NCBI GenBank assembly: GCA_007120685.1
Contig: SKNG01000293.1
Coordinates: 1 to 24,125, forward strand
Direction: 5' to 3'
Source of the DNA: Paracoccaceae bacterium
Lineage (GTDB): Bacteria > Pseudomonadota > Alphaproteobacteria > Rhodobacterales > Rhodobacteraceae
DNA: 24,125 nucleotides
Shown here: positions 8,097 through 15,353 of the stretch, in pieces
How positions within the stretch are numbered: the first letter of the stretch is position 1
Layout: every line of letters starts with the position of its first letter
The notes under the pieces: model-generated
Database searches by the model: none
What the model saw: the letters and a program-made list of their open reading frames with translations, nothing else
Told to the model about the DNA's origin: nothing
Made by a program: the position numbers and the translations under genes

Positions 8097-8130
8097 GCGG
8101 CGGAGCGGGGAAACGGACCCGCCCCGCCGC
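8097..8130 (+). other. Strong intercistronic RNA hairpin after the binding-protein gene
   Basis: Arms at 8097-8109 and 8118-8130 pair at 12 of 13 positions (one A/C mismatch) around an eight-base loop. The hairpin sits in the 118-bp gap between the TRAP binding-protein and small-permease genes. No T-run follows. It may stabilise the upstream message or partly stop transcription, so that the soluble receptor is made in excess over the permease. Confidence 0.6.
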
Positions 8131-8181
8131 ATCGGGTGAAGGGGCCGGGCAGGGGCGCATAACGCAGGGGGCCGCGCGCGC

Positions 8182-8715
8182 ATGGAAAGCGTGATCCGGG
8201 TGATCGACGGGGTGACGGCCGCGCTGGGCCGGGTGCTGGCGCTGGCGCTCTTGCCGCTGGTGGCGCTGGTCTTTGCCAATGTCGTGCTGCGCTATGTCTT
8301 CGGCGCGGGGTCGCTGTGGATGCAGGAGGCGGTGATCTACTGCTTCGTCATCCTGATGACCGGGCTTTCGGGCTGGGCGCTGCAGACGGGCGAGCATGTG
8401 CGCGTCGATATCCTGTATTCCGCGCTGCGCCCGCGCTGGCAGGGGGTGATCGACCTGGGCGGGACGCTCGTGCTGATGGGGCCGTTCCTGTGGGTGATGT
8501 GGGACCGCGCGCTGCCCTATGTGCAGCGCTCCTGGCGGATGGGCGAGCGGTCGATAGAAACTTCGGGCATTCCGCTGGTCTGGCTGCTGAAGACCATGCT
8601 GCTGGTCTTCGTGCTGGTGACCGCGCTGGCCGCCTTCGGTTTCGCACTGCGCGCTGTGCAGAAGATCCGCTACAACCGCCACCCGGACATGGCCGACCCG
8701 GACAAGGCCCGATGA
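8182..8715 (+). CDS. TRAP transporter small permease subunit (DctQ family)
   Basis: This 177-residue membrane protein has about four hydrophobic segments (roughly residues 15-40, 50-70, 90-115 and 130-155). It carries the DctQ-type sequence WALQTGEHVRVDILYSALRP, where the helix after E-H-V-R-V-D is characteristic. The small subunit pairs with the large permease to form the sodium-driven TRAP channel in the inner membrane. Its stop codon overlaps the large-subunit start by four bases (ATGA), so the two are translationally coupled. There is only a weak ribosome site before the ATG (GCAGGGGGCC, spaced slightly far), consistent with lower expression than the binding protein. Confidence 0.93.
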   Translation: MESVIRVIDGVTAALGRVLALALLPLVALVFANVVLRYVFGAGSLWMQEAVIYCFVILMTGLSGWALQTGEHVRVDILYSALRPRWQGVIDLGGTLVLMGPFLWVMWDRALPYVQRSWRMGERSIETSGIPLVWLLKTMLLVFVLVTALAAFGFALRAVQKIRYNRHPDMADPDKAR

Positions 8716-10289
8716 GCGGGGTTTTCACCGAGTATCTGGCGCTGGTGATGTTCGGCGTCACCATCCTGGTGATGATGCTGGGCTTCCCCGTGGCCTTTAC
8801 CCTGGCCGGTCTGGCACTGGGCTTTGCCTGGATTGGGGCGGAACTGGGCGTTTTCCGCATCGCGCAGCTGAACTTCCTGCCGCAGCGGGTCTGGTCCATC
8901 GTCACCAATTCGGTGATCGTGGCGGCGCCCCTGTTCATCTTCATGGGGCTGGTGCTGGAACGCGCCCGCCTGGCCGAGGACATGCTGATCGCCATGGCGC
9001 GCCTCTTCGGCCCCCGCCCCGGCGGGTTTCTGATCGCCACCAGCGTGGTGGGGGCGCTGATGGCGGCCTCGACCGGCATCGTCGGGGCGACGGTGGTGAC
9101 GATGGGGCTGCTGGCGCTGCCGGTGATGATGCGCCATGGCTACAACGCCGCCGCCGCCTGCGGGGCGATCTGCGCCGCGGGCACCTTGGGCCAGATCATC
9201 CCGCCCTCGATCGTGCTGGTGTTTCTGGGCGATTTCCTGACGCTGGCCAACCAGCAGGCCAACCTGGCACTGGGCACGCCGACGGCCCGGTCGGTGGGGG
9301 TGACGGATCTGTTTGCCGGGGCGCTGGTGCCGGGGCTGATGCTGGTGGGCCTTTACATCCTGTTGCAACTGGCCGTGGCCTTCACCACCCCGGCCAAGGC
9401 CCCGCCGGTGCCGGCCGAGGCCATCGCCGCGGGCAGCGGCGAGAGCGAGGCGCGGCTTCTGCTGCGCGCCCTGGTGGCGCCGGTCCTGCTGATCGTGGCG
9501 GTGCTGGGCTCTATCCTGGGCGGCGTCGCCACCCCGACCGAGGCCGCGGGCGTGGGCGCCGTGGGTGCGCTGATGCTGGCCGGCTGGAAACGTGCGCCGC
9601 ATCTGCGCTGGGTCTTCGTGGCGGGGCTGCTGGCCGCGGGCGGGGTGCTGGTGCTGATCGCGGGCTTCGACCTGCGCCTGGGCCGGTCGGCCCCCCCGCT
9701 GACCGACAGGCTGGCGGTGGTGGCGGCGATGGGGCTGGTGGCGGTGATGGGTGCCGCGCTGCTGACCGCCGCTTTTGTGACCTTCCGCGCGGGCGATCTG
9801 ATGAATGTCACATTCCGCACCGCCCGCATCACGGCGATGATCTTTACCGTGCTGATCGGCGCCACGCTTTTCACGCTGGTCTTTCGCGGTCTGGGCGGCG
9901 AGGCGCTGATCCGTGATTTCCTCGCCTCGCTGCCCGGCGGGCTGACCGGGGCGATGCTGTTCACCATGGTGCTGATGTTCGTCCTCGGCTTCTTCCTGGA
10001 TTTTCTGGAGATCATCTTCATCCTGGTGCCCATCCTGTGCCCGGCGCTGATCATTCTGGGCGCCGATCCGGTCTGGCTGGGGGTGATGATCGCCGTGAAC
10101 CTGCAGACCAGCTTCCTGACCCCACCCTTCGGCTTTGCGCTTTTCTACCTGCGCGGGGTCGCCCCGCCGGGCGTGCACACACTGGATATCTGGCGCGGTG
10201 TCCTGCCCTATATCGGCCTGCAACTGGCCGCCCTTGCCCTGATCGCCGCCTTTCCGGCGCTCGCCACCTGGCTGCCGGGCCGGCTGTGA
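8712..10289 (+). CDS. TRAP transporter large permease subunit (DctM family)
   Basis: This 525-residue polytopic protein catalyses substrate translocation in the TRAP importer. DctM signatures include GTLGQIIPPS (157-166), GVATPTEAAG (271-280), FLDFLEIIFILVP (428-440) and FLTPPFGFALFYLRG (468-482). It is about 100 residues longer than minimal DctM proteins because of extra hydrophobic segments between about residues 298 and 355, a layout seen in the longer group that goes with TakP-like receptors. The open frame reaches further upstream inside the small-subunit gene. The ATG at 8712 is chosen because it makes the ATGA overlap and gives the normal N-terminal helix. It acts with the Tat-exported receptor and the small subunit encoded just before it. 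Confidence 0.95.
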   Translation: MSGVFTEYLALVMFGVTILVMMLGFPVAFTLAGLALGFAWIGAELGVFRIAQLNFLPQRVWSIVTNSVIVAAPLFIFMGLVLERARLAEDMLIAMARLFGPRPGGFLIATSVVGALMAASTGIVGATVVTMGLLALPVMMRHGYNAAAACGAICAAGTLGQIIPPSIVLVFLGDFLTLANQQANLALGTPTARSVGVTDLFAGALVPGLMLVGLYILLQLAVAFTTPAKAPPVPAEAIAAGSGESEARLLLRALVAPVLLIVAVLGSILGGVATPTEAAGVGAVGALMLAGWKRAPHLRWVFVAGLLAAGGVLVLIAGFDLRLGRSAPPLTDRLAVVAAMGLVAVMGAALLTAAFVTFRAGDLMNVTFRTARITAMIFTVLIGATLFTLVFRGLGGEALIRDFLASLPGGLTGAMLFTMVLMFVLGFFLDFLEIIFILVPILCPALIILGADPVWLGVMIAVNLQTSFLTPPFGFALFYLRGVAPPGVHTLDIWRGVLPYIGLQLAALALIAAFPALATWLPGRL

Positions 10290-10332
10290 ATGCCGTGCCC
10301 CTTGACCCGTTTTGACCGACAAGGAGACCATC

Positions 10333-11586
10333 ATGCGCGAAGTCTATGTCCTGGCCACCAGTTGCACCGCCTTCGGCAAGCGCCCCGATGACAGCTTCCA
10401 TGCCCTGACGCGCGAGGCCTATCTGGATGTCCTGCGCGATGCCGGGCTGCAGAACGGCGACGATATCGGCATGGCCTGGTTCGGTAACTGCGGAATGGGC
10501 ACATTCGGGCAGCGCAATATCCGCGGGCAGGTCTGCTTCACGCCGCTGGTGCGCGAGGGGCTGTTTCCGGAACGTGTGGGCATGATCAATGTCGAAGGGG
10601 GCTGCGCCACGGCCTCGATGGCGTTTCACGGCGCCTGGAAGGACGTGATGTCCGGCGATTGCGAACTCTCGCTGGCCATCGGCGTGGAAAAGACCTTCGT
10701 GCCGGGCGATCCGTCCCGCGTGCAGGAAATCTACGCCGGCGGGATCGACCAGCTGACGCCGGAGGAATGGCACGAATACTATGCCCGGTGCGGGCGGGAG
10801 GCCGGCAAGCCCTTCGAGCCCGGCTCCGGCACCATCTTCATGGATACCTACGCCATGCAGGCCGCCTGGCACATGAAGCACCATGGCACCACGCGCGAGC
10901 AGATCGCCTTGGCGGCATCAAAGAACCACCATCACGGCTCGCTGAACCCCAAGGCGCAATACCGGTTCGAGGTCTCGCCGGAAGAGGCGCTGGCCGACCG
11001 TGAAATCTCCTGGCCACTGACCCGGTCGATGTGCGCGCCCATCGGCGACGGGGCGGCGGCGGCGCTGTTGTGTTCGGGCGACTTCCTGCGCGCCCAGCCG
11101 CAGGCGGTGCAGGACCGGGCGATCAGGGTCCGCGCCAGCGTCCTGACCGGTGGCAAGTATCGCAAGCCCGAAGAGCCCGGCCTGTCGCGCGTCGCCGCCC
11201 AACGCGCCTATGCCGCGTCCGGGCTGTGCGCGGATGACGTGGACCTGGCCGAGGTGCATGACGCCACCAGCTTTTGCGAGATCTACCAGGCAGAGATGCT
11301 GGGCTTTTGCCCGGATGGGCAGGGCGGCGCCTATGTCGCATCCGGCGCCACGGCGCTGGGCGGGGCGCGGCCGATCAACCTGTCCGGCGGGCTGGTGTCA
11401 AAGGGCCATCCGGTGGGCGCGACGGGGCTGTCGATGATCCACGAACTGGCCCTGCAACTACGCGGCGAGGGCGGCGCGCGGCAGGCCGAAAAGGCCCGGA
11501 TTGCACTGGCCGAGAACGGCGGCGGCGTGATCGGATTCGACGAGGCCGCCTGTTCGGTGATCCTGCTGGAAGGGCCGCGCGGCTGA
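10333..11586 (+). CDS. SCP-2/Ltp-type thiolase-like enzyme
   Basis: This 417-residue member of the SCP-x/lipid-transfer-protein branch of the thiolase superfamily acts on acyl-CoA substrates. Active-site elements are C91 in VEGGCATAS, H309 in EVHDATSFCE (in place of the NEAF asparagine loop of classical thiolases) and H359 in SGGLVSKGHPVGATG. The C-terminal CxG motif of classical thiolases is replaced by ENGGG, as in the SCP-x branch. A TTG lies in frame seven codons upstream, but the ATG at 10333 has an ideal AAGGAGACC ribosome site. The gene follows the large TRAP permease after 43 bases and is probably cotranscribed with it. Relatives act as thiolases or, with a DUF35 partner, as retro-aldolases in steroid side-chain degradation. 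No DUF35 gene is present, and C91 is retained, which favours thiolysis. Confidence 0.88.
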   Translation: MREVYVLATSCTAFGKRPDDSFHALTREAYLDVLRDAGLQNGDDIGMAWFGNCGMGTFGQRNIRGQVCFTPLVREGLFPERVGMINVEGGCATASMAFHGAWKDVMSGDCELSLAIGVEKTFVPGDPSRVQEIYAGGIDQLTPEEWHEYYARCGREAGKPFEPGSGTIFMDTYAMQAAWHMKHHGTTREQIALAASKNHHHGSLNPKAQYRFEVSPEEALADREISWPLTRSMCAPIGDGAAAALLCSGDFLRAQPQAVQDRAIRVRASVLTGGKYRKPEEPGLSRVAAQRAYAASGLCADDVDLAEVHDATSFCEIYQAEMLGFCPDGQGGAYVASGATALGGARPINLSGGLVSKGHPVGATGLSMIHELALQLRGEGGARQAEKARIALAENGGGVIGFDEAACSVILLEGPRG

Positions 11587-11595
11587 TCCGGTCCG

Positions 11596-11610
11596 GCGGC
11601 AGCACGCCGC
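11596..11610. terminator. Small hairpin between convergent gene ends
   Basis: GCGGC and GCCGC pair around the loop AGCAC in the 50-bp gap between the ends of the rightward thiolase-like gene and the leftward GST gene. A second weak GC dyad follows at about 11622-11637. The position suits a bidirectional terminator, but the stems are short and there is no T-run. Confidence 0.3.
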
Positions 11611-11636
11611 TGCGCGCGTCCGGGCGTGGCCCCGCC

Positions 11637-12236
11637 CTATTCGAAGGGCATCGTCTCTTCCAGCGATGCCCGGCCCGCTTGCCGCGCCCGCCAGGCCGCC
11701 AGCGCCGGGCGCGGACCCAGCCAGTCCGTATCCGGAAAGCGGAACCGCGCATAGTCCAGCGCCACGGCCGTGGCGATAGCGGCGATATCGGCGCTCTCGG
11801 CCAGATCGGCGGGCGGGTCGCCCTCCAGCCGGTCCAGCGCGGCCGACAGGGTGCGGAAACGCTTCTGTCCCATGAAATGGGTGTCGAAATCCGGGTTGGA
11901 TTTCCGGCTGATGATGATGGCGGCCATCACGTCGATGGCGCCGACCGCGCTGGCCGCGCGTTGCAGCACCGCGCCCAGTCCCTGGGCAGGGTATAGCGCA
12001 GGCTGGGGCGCATGACGCTCCAGCCATTGCAGGATCAGACCGCTTTCGCTGATGCCCTGGCCGTCATCCGTCATCAGTGCCGGCACCCGTTCATGGACAT
12101 TCGCACGCAGGAAATCCGGCACCCCGCCCCAGGGGTCAATGACCTGCTCCGCGATGTCGTTTGCCAACCCTTTCTCGCGCCATGCGACGCGCACCAGCCG
12201 GGAGTAAGGTGAGGTGGTATTGGTGTAGAGAATCAT
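11637..12236 (-). CDS. Glutathione S-transferase family protein
   Basis: This 199-residue protein has a thioredoxin-like GST N-terminal domain. MILYTNTTSPYSRLVRVAW carries candidate catalytic serines in the TSPYS loop. The cis-proline motif VPAL is at 51-54, and the glutathione gamma-glutamyl binding pair E64-S65 lies in ISESGLILQWLE. A helical C-terminal domain follows. It would conjugate or reduce small electrophiles with glutathione in the cytoplasm. I chose the ATG at 12236 because it begins exactly at the domain; the open frame runs upstream into a transposase remnant. The start overlaps the remnant's stop as ATGA, and the ribosome site (GAAGG) is weak and far, so expression may depend on translation coming from upstream. 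Its link to either neighbouring pathway is not evident. Confidence 0.9.
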   Translation of the reverse strand: MILYTNTTSPYSRLVRVAWREKGLANDIAEQVIDPWGGVPDFLRANVHERVPALMTDDGQGISESGLILQWLERHAPQPALYPAQGLGAVLQRAASAVGAIDVMAAIIISRKSNPDFDTHFMGQKRFRTLSAALDRLEGDPPADLAESADIAAIATAVALDYARFRFPDTDWLGPRPALAAWRARQAGRASLEETMPFE

Positions 12237-12529
12237 GACGCCCGCGCCTTCTTGCTGTTGATCCGCGGCGGAAGCGACCGCCGCAGAGAGGGAAACCCGG
12301 CAATCAGGCGTGATGATATCGCCTTCCTGCCTGCCATCGCGGCCTTGCTCAGGACCGTGGCGCGCGGCGCCGTCGGCCCTGCCTTCGGGTCCTCGGCCGC
12401 CGCGCGCCCGCGCCATTTCGCAACCGTCCTGCGGTTGCTGCCCATATCCCGGTTCAACGGCGCGGGCGAGACGAGCGCACGATTTCTCCAGGTTCCGGTC
12501 GCGGCGCTACCCTGACGATCTTTCCCCAT
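12233..12529 (-). pseudogene. Decayed N-terminus of an IS481-family transposase
   Basis: The 98-codon frame begins MGKDRQGSAAT after an AGGGGAGCATC ribosome site, recalling the MGxVLHGSATT start of IS481-type transposases. It then reads GSNRRTVAKWRGRAAAEDP and GPTAPRATVLS, which closely follow the helix-turn-helix and linker of that family (N-x-K-T-V-A-K-W-R-K-R then GPK-x-P-x-S-T-V-L). Between these blocks about four residues are missing. After the second block the similarity fades and the DDE catalytic domain is absent. No terminal inverted repeats are visible. It is therefore a remnant, unless the short frame is now kept for coupling to the GST gene, whose start overlaps its stop. Confidence 0.65.
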
Positions 12530-12604
12530 GATGCTCCCCTCCGCTCACGCGAAAGGACCGGACAGTCAAGCCCCGGGATCTAACACAAGGCCATTTGCCC
12601 AGCC

Positions 12605-14203
12605 TCAGTGCGTGCCGCCGCAGCTGCAGCAGTTGCCCGGCAGAACCTCGGCGCTGACGCCGGAATGGTTGACGCAGCCGCCCTTCCACCAGGCTGCCCC
12701 CTCGCCGTGGCAATACTTGCCGTCCGCCCCCACCATCTTCATGAACATCGGATGATAGTTGCGGCAGACCTCCAGCTCGGTCTTGACCCAGTGCAGCGGG
12801 TCACGGGCGTAGTGGTCCCAGTAATCGCCCTCCATGTTGATCCCCGGCACCGCCGGGTTCCAGCTTTCGTCCAGCCACATCTCGGGGTCGCCGTATTGCG
12901 CGCATTGCTTGCGGATGGCGGGATCGTCCAGCGCCAGCAGGCGGCCGTTCTCGATGATCGTCTCGTTGTCGCCCTCACGCTCGGTGACATAGGTGGGGAA
13001 ATACAGGTGCAGGTGCCAATGGCCGACCAGATGCCCGGCCCGCGCCGCCTCGCGCTCGGCCATCGAGCTGATGATGGTGCCGAAGCCCATGTGGATCACG
13101 CCGGAACGCACCCGCTCGTAGAGGCAATTGACGAAGCCCGAGGGGAAATCCTTGCGCGGGCGGTGGATATGCGGGTTGGTGCCGATCGAGGCTTCCCACC
13201 AGTGCATGATCCCCTTGCCCGGGAAGGTGGGATACTGGATGTGGCGCGTGCGTTCCATCACGTCGCGCAGCCGGTCGCCGAATTCGCCCCCGGCGCGGAT
13301 CTCGGTGATGGCCGAGTTTTCCACCACCAGCTGCGTCCAGTCGCAGGGCGCGATATGGTTGGTGGTGCCGGCGATCACCCCGCATCCGTCTTCCTTGAAC
13401 GGGTGGAACATCCAGGGCCGGCCGGTGACATGGCCGGGCAGATAGGTCTTGCCGAAATGCTCGTTCCCGCGCCAGGTCGCGGTGGTCAGATCCGGGTGAT
13501 AGAACTCGCGCCGGCTGTCCCAGTATTCGGGGTGGTTGGTGAAGGAGATATCGGTGCCTTCCGGGTCGGTGATGCGCGCGCGCCTGGCGGTGCGGATGCG
13601 GTCCCATGTCCAGCGGTCGATGGCGTTGAGCACGTCGATCGGCATGGCATGCGCGGGCGAGGCGAGGATCTCGGGCGTGATGAAGGGCATGCGCTGGATC
13701 TTGATGTGCCGCTCGGCCAGCACCGGCCCGCCATAGCCCATCAGGATCTTGTCATACTGCTGCTTCTTCTCCTCCTCTTCCCACATGTCCATCCATTCGG
13801 CCAGTTCCTTGGTGCGGAACAGGTAGTAATCCACCTCGTCGGCGCCGATCCATTGCGGGACCGGGCCGCGGTCCACGCGCTTGATCTCGTATTTCACGCC
13901 GTAGCGTTCCAGGATGCGCTGGCAGGCCTCGATGGTCAGGTCGCTGTGCCAGTTGTCCACCCGCAGCATGACCCGCTCGCCCGGTTTCAGATCCCAGCAG
14001 GCGTTCAGCCCATTGTTGTAGGGGCGGCGCGCGACATGCTCCAGATAGGGCAGCAACTGGTCGGAACTGGTGATTTCCACGAAAGGCGGGCAGCGCGGCG
14101 GGCGGGTGGTGGTCAGCGGTGCCGCCTGATAGCTGGGCAACCCCTCGGGCCGGGGCACCGGCTGGCGTTCCTCATGCTCGGTGATCTGGATGCGGTTCAG
14201 CAT
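12605..14203 (-). CDS. M29 aminopeptidase/NicX-like metalloenzyme with cysteine-rich C-terminal tail
   Basis: I place this 532-residue protein in the broad fold that unites M29 (AmpS/AmpT) metallopeptidases and 2,5-dihydroxypyridine dioxygenase NicX. The support is the N-terminal pattern LKPGERVMLRVDN (72-84), RITDPEGTDISFT (210-222), GVIAGTTNHIAP (275-286), a GGEFGDRLRDV segment (305-315), WEASIGTNPH (336-345) and GVIHMGFG (368-375). Candidate metal ligands are E337, H371 and the HWHLH cluster (395-399) where relatives have H-x-D; PGHV (256-259) has His where M29 enzymes have Glu. It is about 150 residues longer than those relatives. The tail holds C480, C498, C510, C525, C526 and C528, ending CCSCGGTH. 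An ATG after GGGAGAA opens it, 37 bases after the enolase-like gene, so it ends the ABC operon. The reaction is unknown. Confidence 0.7.
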   Translation of the reverse strand: MLNRIQITEHEERQPVPRPEGLPSYQAAPLTTTRPPRCPPFVEITSSDQLLPYLEHVARRPYNNGLNACWDLKPGERVMLRVDNWHSDLTIEACQRILERYGVKYEIKRVDRGPVPQWIGADEVDYYLFRTKELAEWMDMWEEEEKKQQYDKILMGYGGPVLAERHIKIQRMPFITPEILASPAHAMPIDVLNAIDRWTWDRIRTARRARITDPEGTDISFTNHPEYWDSRREFYHPDLTTATWRGNEHFGKTYLPGHVTGRPWMFHPFKEDGCGVIAGTTNHIAPCDWTQLVVENSAITEIRAGGEFGDRLRDVMERTRHIQYPTFPGKGIMHWWEASIGTNPHIHRPRKDFPSGFVNCLYERVRSGVIHMGFGTIISSMAEREAARAGHLVGHWHLHLYFPTYVTEREGDNETIIENGRLLALDDPAIRKQCAQYGDPEMWLDESWNPAVPGINMEGDYWDHYARDPLHWVKTELEVCRNYHPMFMKMVGADGKYCHGEGAAWWKGGCVNHSGVSAEVLPGNCCSCGGTH

Positions 14204-14240
14204 GGGCTTTCTCCCGGTTTCATGGGTTTTCGGGTCTAGG

Positions 14241-15353
14241 TCAGGCGGGGACGAAGGGTTCTGCCCCGTCGGTCTGCCACCAGCGGCCGGGGTCGCAGCC
14301 CAGCCCCGGCAGTGCGGGCAAGGTCATGGCGCCATCGACCAGCGGTGGCGGGGCGGCGACATCGGCGGCGAAGAAACGCGCCGTGCCCAGCCCGCAGGGC
14401 GGCACCGGCGCGGGCAGCAGGGCGGCCAGATGCAGCGCGGCGTGCAGCCCGACCGAGGTTTCCAGGCTCGCCGTCACCACCACCCGCGGCCCGGCATCGG
14501 CGGCCAGGTCGATCACCGCCAGCGTGCGGTCCGGCCCGCCCAGCCGCGGCGCCTTCAGGATCAGCACATCGGCGGCGCCCAGGTCGATGATCCGGCGCGC
14601 GTGATCGGCCGAGCGCACCGAATCGTCCAGTGCGATGGGCACGGCGGTCTGCTGGCGCAGGCTGGCATAGACCTGGGGCGCGGTGCCGCGCGGCAGGGGT
14701 TCCTCGCAATAGTCGATGCCGAAGGCGGCCATCGCGTTCAACTGCTCGGCCGCCCAGTTCGGCGACCAGCTTTCGTTCGGGTCGATGCGGATGCCGATAT
14801 CCGGGCAGGCGGCGCGGATCGCGGCCACGCGCGCCAGATCCAGATCGCGCGCCTCGGTGCATTTCACCTTTACCATGTCCTGCCCCGCCCCCTGCGCGGC
14901 AAGGGCGCGCGCCGCCGCAGCATCGGGCTCGGCATCGGTCACCAGTTCGTTGATCGGCACCGCCGGGGCCGGTCGTCGCCCCGGCCCGCCCAGCACCTCG
15001 GCCAGATGCGCGGCCAGCCCCTGCCCACGGGCGGCGGCGCGGGCGGAAAACCAGGCGGTGGCGATGCCGCAGCGCAGCCGGTCCCCGGCGCCGCGCGCGT
15101 CCAATGCGGGTAGGAAACTGTCGCTCGCCGGGTCCAGCCCGGCCACCAGCGCGCGGCATTCGGCGGCATAGGCCGGCCCGTCCACCGGCTCATGCGGCGC
15201 CGGGGCGCATTCGCCCCAGCCCACCGCGCCATCGACCGCGCAGCGCACGATCAGCCCCGCGCGCGCATGCTCCACCCCCTTCGACCAGCGATAGGGCACC
15301 CGCAGCGGCAGGCGGTAGGGGCGCGCGTCCAGCATCGTCGCGGCATCGCTCAT
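14241..15353 (-). CDS. Enolase-superfamily enzyme, o-succinylbenzoate synthase (MenC)-like
   Basis: This 370-residue protein has the full muconate-lactonizing subgroup active site: K162-x-K164 in MVKVKC, metal ligands D191 (RIDPNESW), E217 (YCEEPL) and D243 (ALDDS), and the second base K267 in ILKAPRLGG. The spacing and the C-terminal GLGT...D...PGLG pattern resemble MenC/N-succinylamino acid racemases more than dipeptide epimerases. Such enzymes abstract an alpha proton from a carboxylate and then dehydrate, racemise or cycloisomerise. The frame extends 33 codons upstream, but the ATG at 15353 makes a TGATG junction with the ABC ATPase gene. Placement in an ABC-importer operon with a NicX/M29-like enzyme points to catabolism rather than menaquinone synthesis, and no other men genes are in the window. 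The substrate is unknown. Confidence 0.88.
   Translation of the reverse strand: MSDAATMLDARPYRLPLRVPYRWSKGVEHARAGLIVRCAVDGAVGWGECAPAPHEPVDGPAYAAECRALVAGLDPASDSFLPALDARGAGDRLRCGIATAWFSARAAARGQGLAAHLAEVLGGPGRRPAPAVPINELVTDAEPDAAAARALAAQGAGQDMVKVKCTEARDLDLARVAAIRAACPDIGIRIDPNESWSPNWAAEQLNAMAAFGIDYCEEPLPRGTAPQVYASLRQQTAVPIALDDSVRSADHARRIIDLGAADVLILKAPRLGGPDRTLAVIDLAADAGPRVVVTASLETSVGLHAALHLAALLPAPVPPCGLGTARFFAADVAAPPPLVDGAMTLPALPGLGCDPGRWWQTDGAEPFVPA

Noticed and set aside
10312..10332. TTG start seven codons upstream for the SCP-2-type thiolase
   Set aside because: The ATG at 10333 has an ideal ribosome site, which itself overlaps the upstream extension.
8670..10334. Minus-strand open frame of 554 codons opposite the large TRAP permease gene
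   Set aside because: It has the same His/Gln-rich antisense composition, and the plus strand has unmistakable DctM motifs.
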